Positions 35,401 through 45,652 of a stretch of DNA of 64,000 bases are shown here, piece after piece. The notes beneath the pieces are model-generated. The model ran no database searches and had not been told where the DNA came from. It saw only the letters and a program-made list of their open reading frames with translations. The stretch's first letter is position 1. Every line of letters starts with the position of its first letter. Origin of the DNA: Branchiostoma floridae. Lineage: Eukaryota; Chordata; Leptocardii; Amphioxiformes; Branchiostomatidae. Position numbers and translations under genes: made by a program. The DNA lies in assembly GCF_000003815.2 (NCBI RefSeq), contig NC_049988.1:12677969-12741968 (forward strand), given 5' to 3'.

Positions 35401-38400
35401 AAGGTATATCATGAAATTGCCCAAGCAAATTTTTAAGTGTTGTATGTAGGTTAGATTAAGGTAGAATATAACAATGTTGTACAAGCGATTTTAGGTGTGT
35501 TATTCTTGATTTAGTATGGATTAAGTAATTTTGTCATGTACTTTATTAACTTGGATAAAAGTTTATGAAAATTGCTCAAACGATTTTTAAAGTATAATCT
35601 ATGGTTTAAAATTAGATACAATGTAACCACGTTTAACAGACGATTTCAAGTGAGTAATGTTTGTTTTTAGAAGTGGGTACAGGTTTTGTCATGTTCTTTG
35701 AATTGGAAAAACGTTCTTGCCAGCAATCTACTTCAACAGTGTACTATAAAAAAATATGACACATATGCATAATTTCATTGTATTGCAACTGTGTTGCTTA
35801 ATTGCTAGGAAATCCAATGCCTAGATATATATTTTATTTATGATACACGCAAATTTAAATGAGAAATGTGGCTAGAGCTTTTACTTTGCTGGTTTCTTGA
35901 TGAACGCATCTCAGACAACAATGAACGCGCAACCTTTAAGGTTGTCACAATGCTCCGTTAAGCTACTTCGTCAAAAAAGATTAAGGACCTTCCGTAAGAG
36001 GTGACAAATTCCTCTAATTGGATCTTCTGACAGCCACCACAGTCGGTCGGCAATCAAGTTCAATGTCTTTGAGACTATCTTAAGATAAGACGGCTTTTGG
36101 ATATGTGTTCATGATAAGATACTCGCTATCAATTAACGTTCAATTTTCAAATGCCAACAAAGTTGTACCTCTTATCCAACCGCCTCTTGCAATACTTTAC
36201 AGTGTGGACAGTAATACGATTAATCATGGTAGAAATATATATTAATCGCATCAACGCGGTCTTATCACCCCATTTCAGAAACCATATCAATTTTTGAGAA
36301 TGATTAAACGGTAATCAAATTAATCTCTCAACTGATTGTCAAAATTTTAAAGCTTGACGACCTTGTATGACAAGTGACGTCATTTCAAGCTATTTTACTG
36401 ACCCCCAGAAATACACCAGTTGGTTCAATTGTTCCACCTGTCACTCAATACGACAGACTAACGTAAATATGTATTGTAGAAACCTAAGCTAGGCGTCTCA
36501 TGACACCCCCGCGTTCATATTTCAAACCAAAACTACGAACAAAGAGCTCTCTCGTTCGGTTACGTAACGCGAACGTAAACCAGTCCCTAAATTTTGAAGA
36601 TATCTGTTTTAACCTTTTCAGACCGGGCTTTTTTGGTCATCCCGGGGAGGGGGGTCTTTTGAGGCCCTCCACTTCTTAGTCCTATAACTTTAGAATTACG
36701 TGCCGTAGTGCCACTAAATTTTTAGGACATGATGTCGACATAAGATCTGACAAGTATTTGACGTTTCACGTTACGATGACGTAATATGACGTAATTATGA
36801 CGTCATCAATTTGATTATATTGGCCGGAACCATGAAAAAAGGGTATTCTCAGAAAAAAAGTTATAGAATGACGTCATGCACATCTAAGATGCGAGTTGGG
36901 CTCCATCATATTATATCCACCTCCTTGAATTTTTGAAAATACTTTTTTTGCAACAAATAATCACAAAGGGCAATGGAAATAGACTAAATTCATTTATTTA
37001 CATGGTTTTTGATGAAAAACTACCAGGTAGTTACAAATTTTAAGGGATAATTAGCTTGTTATTCTTGATCTGGCCATACGGTCCGCCATCTTGGATTTCG
37101 GACTGATGGCGTCATCAAATAAGCATAATTGATGCATATATAATTATGAAATATATGCTAAATAATATAAGATTTTATTTATGTAACAAAATAGCAATGA
37201 TACAGCAAATAAATGTGAAAAATACATTGTTAGAACCAAAAACAGTGATTTTGGCAAAACTACCTGTCAACAAACGGTTGCCATGGCAACACGAAAAAAT
37301 AGAAAAGCTGTCAAACTTCGTAAAATTGCTGCCAATAATGTTTTAGGACAACTCATCAAATTTGGTGGCTCTAGTGTAAGCCGTTCTGGCGTTATAGGAC
37401 ATCAAAGTTGTCGCAGGCCTCAACGTTTTTTCAACGAAGGCTTGAACCCTCATTTCATATTTCATATTCATACATTCATATACTTTTATGAATTATACAT
37501 ACCCTTTTACATACACCTCATTGTTCCAGTGTAATCACTTTCTTGTATTATCACAGCCAGTAAGTGCCTATCTGAGTATCAAAACTGTTGTAACAAACAA
37601 TGAACCCACATTTCACTTTCATTCCGAAAGAAAAATGTAGCTCCAACAAGTATACTACCCCCTGAAATTGAACTGGGGTCTACGAGATACCAAATGATTG
37701 GAACCGGAAGCTCAACTGAGCTCAATCTTTACCAATTGATCCACAAGGACCCAGCACAAACAAAAAAACTTCCTTAAATGCCCAGATTACGTGGTATTCC
37801 GCAATGCCCTATCATTCGTTTTGACATAGTGACTACTAAGAACAAGTTTCTCCTGACAGGAAATGACGTAATCGGGTATCCAGCCATGTTTCACTTAATT
37901 ACGTAAGGATTCCAGTTGCTAACTGGTGTAAACTGGACACGGCCGGTTATCAACATATGCCTAGGATCTAAGCACAAATGGTTTTGGAAGGCTTCGTTGC
38001 CTGAGCAATCAAGGAGGTGCAATTATTCTGGTTTAAGTATAGGATTGCATGGTGTTTTACCACGAGGGCTTTGGAGATTTAGCAAGCTTAGAGACCTATG
38101 TTTTCTTAATGTCACCCAAGACCAATTTATGGATTAGTGTAGATACATATACAAGGACCATTGATGTTTTTATGTGAAAAAAGTCCATGGTTATTGTAAC
38201 CAGCTCAATGCCTTCACGAACACCTACAGGATGCTTAACTGGTGCAAAAAAACAGATGAATATAACATGGCAGTTTAATATCCCCGCGCACAGCTCAAGG
38301 ATGCTTTGCCACTTCGAAACGTAAATGCTTAAGGTGATCTCATTGCACTTGGGACACCGGTGCGGCACTGCGGGGTTCGAAGATTTCTCAATGAATTTCA

Positions 38401-41400
38401 GAGATAAAGAACGAATGAATCGTTTTGTGTATTTTGTTGTCTTCTATGTCATACTTTTAGGTATACGCGATATATAAGTTATTTTTAAAAATGGCGAAAA
38501 TAATACAACAGTTTCACATTGAACGAATCCCGCAGTACCGCAACGGTGCCCCAAGTGCAGTGCCCACCTTTACTATGACCTTTTTAATGTCTCTATGGAC
38601 ATCTGACTTGAATATGTTTTCTATGTACTTAAGCTGATGATTATTACGACCTTCGCAAAGTGTCCACGAGCAAGTCATTGATGCTTTGTACATACAAAAA
38701 GTCAATGCTTACTATGATCTTCTCAATGTCTCCCCACGCATCTCACTCAATGCTGTTATTAAAGTGCTGAAGTCGATGCTTACTACAACCTTCAGAATGT
38801 CCCCTTGCAAAACCTCGATGCTTACTACAACCTTCACAATGTCCCCTTGCAAAACCTCGATGCTTACTACAACCTTTACAATGTCCCCTTGCAAAACCTC
38901 GATGCTTACTACAACCTTCAGAATATCCCCTTGCAAAACCTTTATGCTTACTACAATCTTCACATTGTCCCCATATGCAGAGCCTTACTACAACCTTTAC
39001 AATGTCCCCCTTGCAAAAATTTGATGCTTACTACAACCTTTACAATGTCCCATTGCAAAATCTTGATGCTTACTACAACCTTTACAATGTCCCCTTGCAA
39101 AACCTCGATGCTTACTACAACCTTCACAATGTCCCCTTGCAAAACCTCGATGCTTACTACAACCTTTACAATGTCCCCTTGCAAAACCTCGATGCTTACT
39201 ACAACCTTCACAATGTCCCCTTGCAAAACATCGATGCTTACTACAACCTTCACAATGTCCCCTTGCAAAACATCGATGCTTACTACAACCTTTACAATGT
39301 CCCCTTGCAAAACATCGATGCTTACTACAACCTTTACAATGTCCCCTTGCAAAACATCGATGCTTACTACAACCTTTACAATGTCCCCTTGCAAAACATC
39401 GATGCTTACTACAACCATTACAATGTCCCCTTGCAAAACATCGATGCTTACTACAACCTTCACAATGTCCCCTTGCAAAAGCTCGATGCTTACTACAACC
39501 TTCACAATGTCCCCTTGCAAAACATCGATGCTTACTACAACCTTTACAATGTCCCCTTGCAAAACATCGATGCTTACTACAACCTTTACAATGTCCCCTT
39601 GCAAAACCTCGATGTTTACTACAACCTTTACAATGTCCCCTTGCAAAACATCGATGCTTACTACAACCATTACAATGTCCCCTTGCAAAACCTCGATGCT
39701 TACTACAACCTTTACAATGTCCCCTTGCAAAACCTTGATGCGTACTACAACCTTCACAATGTCCCCTTGCAAAACCTCGATGCTTACTACAACCTTTACA
39801 ATGTCCCCTTGCAAAACCTTGATGCTTACTACAACCTTCACAATGTCCCCTTGCAAAACCTTGATGCGTACTACAACCTTCACAATGTCCCCTTGCAAAA
39901 CCTTGATGCGTACTACAACCTTCACAGTGTCCCCGTTTGCAGAGCCTAATGATGTCTTCTTGGTACAAAACTCCATGTATACTGATATCTTTTCACTTCC
40001 TCTATGGACAACTAACTCAAGGATGTTTTGTAGTTGGTAGCGTTATTGCTTAACGCGACATTTGCATGAATTATACTTAGCATTTTGACACAGCTGTTTG
40101 TTCTGTGTACAAAACTCCATGTATACTGATATCTTTTCACTTCCTCTATGGACAACTAACTCAAGGATGTTTTGTAGTTGCTAGCGTTAATGCTTAACGC
40201 GACATTTGCATGAATTCTACTTAGCATTTTGATCCAGCTGTTTGTTCATTTTGATCCAGCTGTTTGTTCTGTGTAAATGTCGACACAATTCAGCCATCAG
40301 ATACAATGCCGTACATATTACAGTAAAACTTGCTATATACAGAAGTCAATGCTTACTGTGATCTTTTCAAAATCTCAAAAACCTAATCAATGGTGCTTTG
40401 AAGATACAAAATTCGGTAATTGCTATTACCCTGAGTGTCTGTGTGGCACAACGGCTAGAGCGTTGGAATCACAATCAGTAGGTCCTGAGCTCGATACCAG
40501 CCATACCCCTGCCCCCATGACGGTGGATTGGAGTGACGCCCACCGAGCCACACGGCTAATCTGTCTAAAGGTGCCAAGAACATCTACGGATTTGGTGCTG
40601 CCAGTGTTTCAACAACTTCACACTTGCCACTAAGACCCGTGATTTCTTTTTACTACTCTAACTACCTAAGTACAAGATATGATGATAAAGTAATCATAAG
40701 TACAATTAGTGATCTAATAATGTGGTATTCTATTTTATCTTCAGTGTAATACTTTAGGGTGAACATATTAATGATCTTCGTTCCATGATCTTCGTTCGCG
40801 AAGCCAAGCCGAGAGAGATATATTAACTTTAAACACCGTAAGAAAGCCCCTCCTCAAATGACGGTTTGAACATAGAGTAAAGTGATATTTTAGGTGCCAA
40901 AGGCGAGGATAACTGAGACCTTCCCAATACTTGTTCTGTCCGTACTATGTACTGGCTTTTTACACACCGCATATAGGTACTAAGCCAGCCTGAAGGCAAC
41001 CAATTATGCACGTACTCACGTTACGGTTGCCTGGGTGTGGATAATGATACAGCCTTTGCTACCACTTCTACCGCGAACTAAAAATTACCCTGACCTAGTT
41101 TGGAAACAGAAAGAGCTCTCTCACATGTTGCTCTGTGATAAAACATGTGCCGAATCTATTTAGAAAGTGATTGTTGCAGTCAACAGTGACCCAAATGCTA
41201 GGAGACTGCACAAAAAGATTATGGAATCTGACAATTCTAATAACGACATGTTAGTTTGCTAAACCCGGTTAAGGTGCACTCTCACCGCACTTGCGTCAAG
41301 CTTGCGGCACTGCGGGTCCGTTTACTGCGTCACTGTTTTGTTATTTTCTCCGATGTTTCGAGCCCCGCAGTGACGCAAGCGTGACACCAGTGCAGTGAGA

Positions 41401-44400
41401 GTGCACCTTAACACACCATATGGAGTAACACACCAGGTTTGCAATGAAAAGTACAAGCTGCATATTCGTGAAGATTCAATTGATCCTCTCACAACGGGAA
41501 GAGGGCCCTACTCTTTTCGATAATTGTAGTGGATTCTTTTACGTACATCATATGGCTCTCTTCAAACACAAGACCTCCATTTAACGTCCTACCCTTGGGA
41601 CGGTAATTACTGAAGCTCGGTACTCTTGTGTACCTGAGTGAAATTAGGATAGTAGTTTAAAGTGCATTTCCCAAGGGAACAAAGGTTCTGACTAGCGGTA
41701 TGTTCTTGTATGGTGTACCGGTACAAAACCGTTTTTCTTCTAGGACCTGTCCAGAAAAAAATGGACCTGAAAAAAATGGCTGGACCAGATGTTGGACCTA
41801 TTGAAAAATGAACAAACTATATGATCGGGCATTCACATGTTGTGGGGCTTACTGGTCGAAGAAAATAACAAGAGCGAAGTAGTGTAGAGTTTATAGTTCT
41901 TTCTACCAAGTTGTACAGTCAATCTTACAGAGGCAGGTAGCTCCCTAAGATTTCAAAACGCCAGTGGGAATCGAATGCTCCACCAAATCTTTTATTTGTG
42001 GCGGAATGGACCATTGTTTTGACTATTGCCTATTTACAAGTTTTCACATACCAAATCAGGTTCATGTCTGGATCTGGACTTGCACCTGATCCTCTGGACC
42101 TGAACCGGACCTGGACTTGAGTTTTCTGTATCGGTACCCACCCACACTACCCTTTGGTAGAAAAGCATCGGGGTACATATATCCATGGTCACTCATCACC
42201 ATAGGTCATTAGAATCTGTTAAAGACACCTATCATCAATGGTACCGCAGATAAGGCAACAAAAGTCGTGTACGTTTATAATAGGGACCATACGTTCTAAA
42301 CGCATCAGCGATCAATGTGTTGCTACTAGGGGTACCGGTACAAAACCGTTAATTTCATCTTGGACCGGTCCGGAAAAACAGGACCCAAAAAAAAATCATT
42401 GGACCGGATGTTGGACCGATTTGAAAATGAACAAATTATCCCGGCAGGCGTTCACTTGTATTGGGGCTTACATGTTCAAGAAAATAACGAAGCGAAGTAT
42501 AGTAGAGTTGATTATCATTTTCATCCAGTTCCCAGAGTCAAACTTGGTCTAAAACAGGGACAGTGAGTGCTGTTTACATGGAGATATGATTGTAAAACAC
42601 CAATGGACGTCGGGCACTCCACCTAACAGGACCATTGTTTTGAGTAAAATACGTTCACAGATAATTAGGTCCAGGTCAGGACCTGGACCGTACCCGGGCC
42701 TGCATTTTCTGTACCTGTACCCACTCCTTGTTGCTACCCATGGCACATTCTTTATGAAACACTCATTGCAAAATCTCGCTAACTCTACTTCTAAATCGAA
42801 GTTAATCTTGCATTTCGTATTCACAATCCTCGCAAAAAGGCCTCTTTCTCGGTTTCTTATGTCCACTAAGTACGTCTCAATCCTCAGACGAATTTGCAGA
42901 CGTCATTTGCTTCTCCTAAGGGCCTAACAGTGACGCAATAGTTACCCTAAGGTACCACCTAAGTGCGATTGTGATGAATGTGAAGTTAATGATGCGGTGA
43001 AAGGTGGAGTAGATAGGCCTCTATTATGTCGGATCATTGCTCCCAGGACCATGTCTATCTTGCACTTTGTAATGATTTTTTTTTACATGATAGCCCTAGG
43101 TTAAGGTTGGACATGTGACAGTCTTGTATAATTGTTAATGGGGATAAATGTGTATTGTGGTATGCAAATGCAGAGGTCAACGCCTTCGAAAAAGAAAAAA
43201 AGTGCAGGCACATTACATGATTTTGATGACTCACAACATTCATAGTGGTGAAATAAAAACGGCCACCAAATGTTTTCTTTATGTGCAGATGTATAAAGCT
43301 TGAGACTTACATCTAAAACCCGCTAATATGCGGAGCAGTCGTATTTACATCACCATCCGAAATGGCGAATGCAATTTCCTATATGTCCAAGCCATGAGAC
43401 CAACCCTAGAATTGAACCCTTATCAAACGATCTGCGGAATTCAGATAGCCAAAAGAGGGGTTGCGTTACCTTCTGTGTCACGGGGACATCTATAGGAGCA
43501 AATGGTCTTCATGGCAACATAAAAACTAAAATAAAAAAAATCAGAATATGTTCAAGTCACCCATACGGCATGTCAACTGCATCTATGAGGCTTTCCACAA
43601 AACAAACCACAAAACCACGCCTTTAAAGTATCGCGAGTTCGCACTCGAGTGACATCTGAAAAAAGGTGCCCTTCCTAAGGAAAATATCAAAGCTTTCAAT
43701 TCAAGGTTCGACATCCTTGCATCGACGTCCAGGGACGACATATAAAAAAATCCTTTTCCTGTCTTACTAACGCGGTCTATTACACGCACAAAGCCGCTAT
43801 TGCTAGGTAAAGCCTCGTGAGTGCATGTTAGGACCTTCTAATCAGACCTTTCGCTGGCTTGCTCGTAATGTACATTAAGGGATGAAAGCTCAAGCGTAAG
43901 ATCGTACTAAGGGTATGTATTAGCACTTGACACACACACACACACAACGGTATCTCTCTTGCGTAAAAGGTGCTTAGATGTCATTTGACCAGCACAGATC
44001 ATCGCTCAATGTCCCTCCAAAGAAGCGAATGGGCAAAGGACAGAAATGTAAGATAGTAAAACCAATTACGGTGGCCGAGATCTAAGGCTGGCGGGATCTT
44101 TTTGCAAATGCAAAACTTGTTAGCCTGGCTTCGTACACTACCAAGTCGCTCATTTTTTTTATAATATGGAGCTCCAAAAGCTGTCAATGATTAAACAACA
44201 GCTTCAACATAAGATGGCATCTGACATCTAAGACATAGAGTAAATGTTAAAGCAAACTTACAGTGTTTAGTCAGACCTGGCAGATGGTAAGGACCTTCCC
44301 AACGACGTCGTTCATCTGCTTGCCAGGACCGTTTCGACCGTGCGCAAGTACGGGCGACGAATCTTAAAAAGTCTCTACCGCAGTAGCGGGGGGACCTCTT

Positions 44401-44466
44401 CGAAACCGGAACGGACGCGGCGGCGGCGAGCACCAGAACGGCCACCACTAGACCAAGCAGCCTCAT
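29348..44466 (-). CDS. Relaxin/insulin-superfamily prohormone, complete two-exon gene
   Basis: Exons 44466-44262 and 29496-29348 join to 354 nt, 117 residues plus TAA, across one phase-1 intron of 14,765 bp; a phase-1 intron in the C-peptide is the conserved layout of insulin/relaxin genes. Residues 1-19 or so (MRLLGLVVAVLVLAAAA) are a signal peptide, followed by a KR site. The B chain is YCGRDFLRFVARTC: Cys29-x11-Cys41. It ends at RSKR, a furin-type site. The C-peptide runs to TRK. The A chain is QAGLAYYCCERGCSHEDIAS plus IC: Cys103, Cys104, Cys108 and Cys117, i.e. CC-x3-C-x8-C with the last Cys as final residue. The six cysteines fit the two interchain and one intrachain bridges of the superfamily. 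CGR-[DE]-F and CC-x2-GCS-x2-(E)-x-I match relaxin-3-type chains better than insulin, so a secreted relaxin-type hormone acting on a leucine-rich-repeat GPCR is likely. The B-chain RxxxRxx(I/V) receptor motif is present as R31-DFL-R35-FV but with Ala38 last. No ortholog name is assigned. Confidence 0.9.
31400..31920 (+). mobile_element. piggyBac-like (TTAA) element, right-end fragment
   Basis: Internal blocks ('acaaacggttg', 'aatttggttgccctagc', 'gcggttctggcg', 'gcggaggcctcaaaa') match 37260-37430. The right end, read inward, is TCCTATTCAGACGGGGG, next to TTAA at 31921-31924, mirroring the left end at 6733. Confidence 0.65.
32251..32824. mobile_element. mariner-like non-autonomous element (574 bp)
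   Basis: Left end cgaaaggtgatcaataagtc continuing ctcggcctca; right end read inward cgaaggggagatcaataagt continuing cctcggcctca. TIR of about 30 bp with few mismatches, flanked by TA on both sides (32249-32250, 32825-32826). 'GATCAATAAGT' ends are typical of mariner elements. No transposase frame. Confidence 0.85.
34407..34495. repeat. Long imperfect hairpin, arms about 41 bp
   Basis: 'gggtaaccaactgaaataaa' through 'gaaaacatg' on the left and its inverted counterpart 'catgttttcat' through 'atttcagttggcaaccc' on the right, with a 7-nt loop. Confidence 0.8.
34758..35193 (+). repeat. GGTACC dispersed repeat, copy B
   Basis: Most complete copy: 'aggggtgggtaccgataaag', 'ccaggtccggttcaggtcca', 'actcccactggcgtgtt', 'ggtccaacatccggg' and 'accggttttgtaccggtaca' near the end. 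Lies in the relaxin-like intron. Confidence 0.8.
36613..37445 (+). mobile_element. piggyBac-like (TTAA) element, long copy with decayed right end
   Basis: TTAA at 36609-36612, left end CCTTTTCAGACCGGGCTTTT; shares 'gaggccctccacttcttagt', 'cgccatcttggattt', 'ggttgccatggcaacac' and 'gttctggcgttataggacat' with 45653-46625 and 31400-31920. Confidence 0.7.
37660..37770 (-). mobile_element. tRNA-derived SINE fragment
   Basis: Minus strand reads a tRNA-like head: 'gtggatcaattggtaaaga' (A-box region) and 'agttcaatttcaggggg' (B-box region). Confidence 0.5.
38333..38578. mobile_element. TTAA-type short MITE (246 bp)
   Basis: TTAA at 38329-38332; left end ggtgatctcattgcacttgg, right end 'ggtgccccaagtgcag' then 'tgcccacc'. 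Same internal 'tttcagagataaagaacgaa' as 25279-25513. Confidence 0.85.
38776..39940. repeat. 42-bp minisatellite, about 27 units
   Basis: Unit: 'cctcgatgcttactacaacc' plus 'tttacaatgtccccttgc' plus 'aaaa'. Variation is limited to a few sites (cctcg/catcg/ccttg; tttac/ttcac/attac). Degenerate precursors occur at about 38570 and 38707. Because 42 is a multiple of 3 and the unit lacks stops in four frames, open frames of 323-411 codons arise on both strands; none is credible as a gene. Confidence 0.97.
39963..40260. repeat. Direct duplication of about 147 bp next to the minisatellite
   Basis: 'tacaaaactccatgtatact', 'cttcctctatggacaactaa', 'gcttaacgcgacatttgcat' and 'cagctgtttgttctgtg' occur twice, at about 39964 and 40109. 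A third short 'attttgatccagctgtttgt' repeat follows. Confidence 0.9.
40433..40560 (+). mobile_element. tRNA-derived SINE fragment (different head)
   Basis: 'tgtggcacaacggctagagc' (A-box-like) and 'gtcctgagctcgatacc' (B-box-like), then 'atgacggtggattggagtg'. Confidence 0.55.
41273..41407. mobile_element. TTAA-type MITE, 135 bp, with target duplication
   Basis: TTAA at 41269-41272 and again at 41408-41411. The ends are exact inverted repeats: ggtgcactctcac and gtgagagtgcacc. This copy defines the family boundaries. Confidence 0.9.
41505..41690 (-). mobile_element. SINE body fragment
   Basis: Minus strand reads 'cccttgggaaatgcacttta', 'cactcaggtac', 'gagagccatatgatg' and 'gtaaaagaatccac', the body of the family at 21803 and 59712 without its tRNA head. 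Confidence 0.65.
41706..42146 (-). repeat. GGTACC dispersed repeat, copy C
   Basis: Reverse orientation to copies A and B: starts 'gtaccggtacaaaaccgttt', ends 'ctgtatcggtacccaccc'. Confidence 0.8.
42325..42730 (-). repeat. GGTACC dispersed repeat, copy D
   Basis: Same orientation as copy C and only about 180 bp from it: starts 'aggggtaccggtacaaaacc', ends 'tctgtacctgtacccactcc'. Confidence 0.8.
44262..44466 (-). CDS. Relaxin-like gene exon 1: signal peptide, B chain, start of C-peptide
   Basis: ATG 44466-44464 after a GA-rich leader; donor CACT|GTAAGT at 44262/44261, phase 1. GC-rich compared with its surroundings. Reading past the donor would give an unrelated tail (CKFALTFTLCLRCQ), which is intron. 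Confidence 0.9.
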
Positions 44467-45648
44467 GTTCTCTCTTCCTTCTCCCTCTCTCTTTCCCTCA
44501 GTCGGCGGTAGCTGGAGTTAGTGCGTGTGTGGTGAACCCCTCACTTGGAATTCCACTTCTCACACCTGCCGAGGCGTTGGAGTAATGTTAAGTAGTCTCG
44601 CGCCTTAATCTTTGCGATATGAATATATCAAGACGAGTAAGGCTTGGCCAATCATGTTCACTCCACCTACACTCTCTCTTCTACCGTCTGCGTATACACG
44701 TCAGCACGTCAAAGTTGAGTCGGCGCCCAAGGGAAGCGACAAAGACTCCGCCAAAAAGACCGCTCTCTGACGTATTCATAAACCGGTTTGAAACACGCGT
44801 CTGTTATAATTAGTTTTCAGGAAAGATCAGTGGTAGATAACGTCATCACATAACTTTCAAGCTACCTGCTGTTCATCATAATGAAAGCCTTGCCGACGTT
44901 TTGGACAACAATTATGAACAGTTTGCATGCAAGTGGCCTCGTTTGTCGTCCCTATCAGCAAGTCTTTGGATCACCATGACGTCGTCTTCACAACGCTTTC
45001 AACAGCTGCAAATCCACCGAGTCTACAACCTTGACACACAAGAAATCTTATTTCATGAGTAGTTCAAGCGACATTTCAAATAAATGAACAATTTGCGACT
45101 TGTGTGTTTCGCTTTCTATTGAATCATACGTTTAGTCCATTCATCATATCTTATTCATATTGGCATAGGTCATATGCTAATTCAATTATGATGAGTCAAC
45201 GGCCTGGACTCCATACGGTAAAAAGAGAGCGGGCTAATATAGCGTGTGCGTGTAAACGACGTGAATAACAATTGCTCGAACTCCTAAAGCATTCGTAAAG
45301 GATGTATTTTATATGATTTACGCATGCTTTTGAAAGACTTTGCGTGTGCTTAAAGATAAGATCCGTCTAGTGAAGCCGCAGTAGTGTACAGACCGTGAAT
45401 AGTTACTAACCTTTATCTAATTTTTAAACCCGCCCGCCGAAAAGTATTCGTAAATATTGCGTTTTTATAGTTAACGTAGTACTACGTTTTAAGAACGGTT
45501 AACGTATGTTTGTAATATGATTTCGTCTAACGTGCAGTGGTATAGGGTCCATGAAAAACAACTACCCAAAATGCAGTCTTTAAGCCGTAAAGTATGCGTA
45601 AAGGTTTCGGTTTTTTTTTACGCTTGACGTTTTTCTAATGAATTCGCT
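44467..45648. other. Leader and upstream region of the relaxin-like gene
   Basis: On the minus strand the bases just before the ATG are a GA-rich leader (44467-44505). No TATA box was found within 150 bp. Beyond about 44850 the sequence is AT-rich with no recognised feature. Confidence 0.45.
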
Positions 45649-45652
45649 TTAA

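Larger units (their letters stand above)
29497..44261 (-). other. 14.8-kb intron of the relaxin-like gene
   Basis: Contains no further recognisable gene. It holds a mariner-like element, two piggyBac-like remnants, a 41-bp-arm hairpin, three copies of the GGTACC repeat, two TTAA MITEs, tRNA-headed SINEs, a 42-bp minisatellite and a local duplication, each listed separately. Stretches 29500-31400, 32830-34400, 35200-36600 and 42735-44260 show nothing I can name. Confidence 0.75.

Noticed and set aside
38805-40040. Long plus-strand frame (411 codons) and three overlapping frames over 320 codons
   Set aside because: All are by-products of the 42-bp minisatellite, which has no stops in four frames; no splice, start or family evidence.
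43514-43519. Nearer Cys-Cys candidates for the relaxin A chain (43514, 43233, 37203, 27719 regions)
   Set aside because: None has CC-x3-C-x8-C spacing or an open frame with an acceptor; only 29348-29496 fits fully.
44191-44261. Reading the relaxin-like exon straight on to a stop at 44191
   Set aside because: It would give a tail without A-chain cysteines; a GTAAGT donor at 44261 in phase 1 leads to a perfect A chain.
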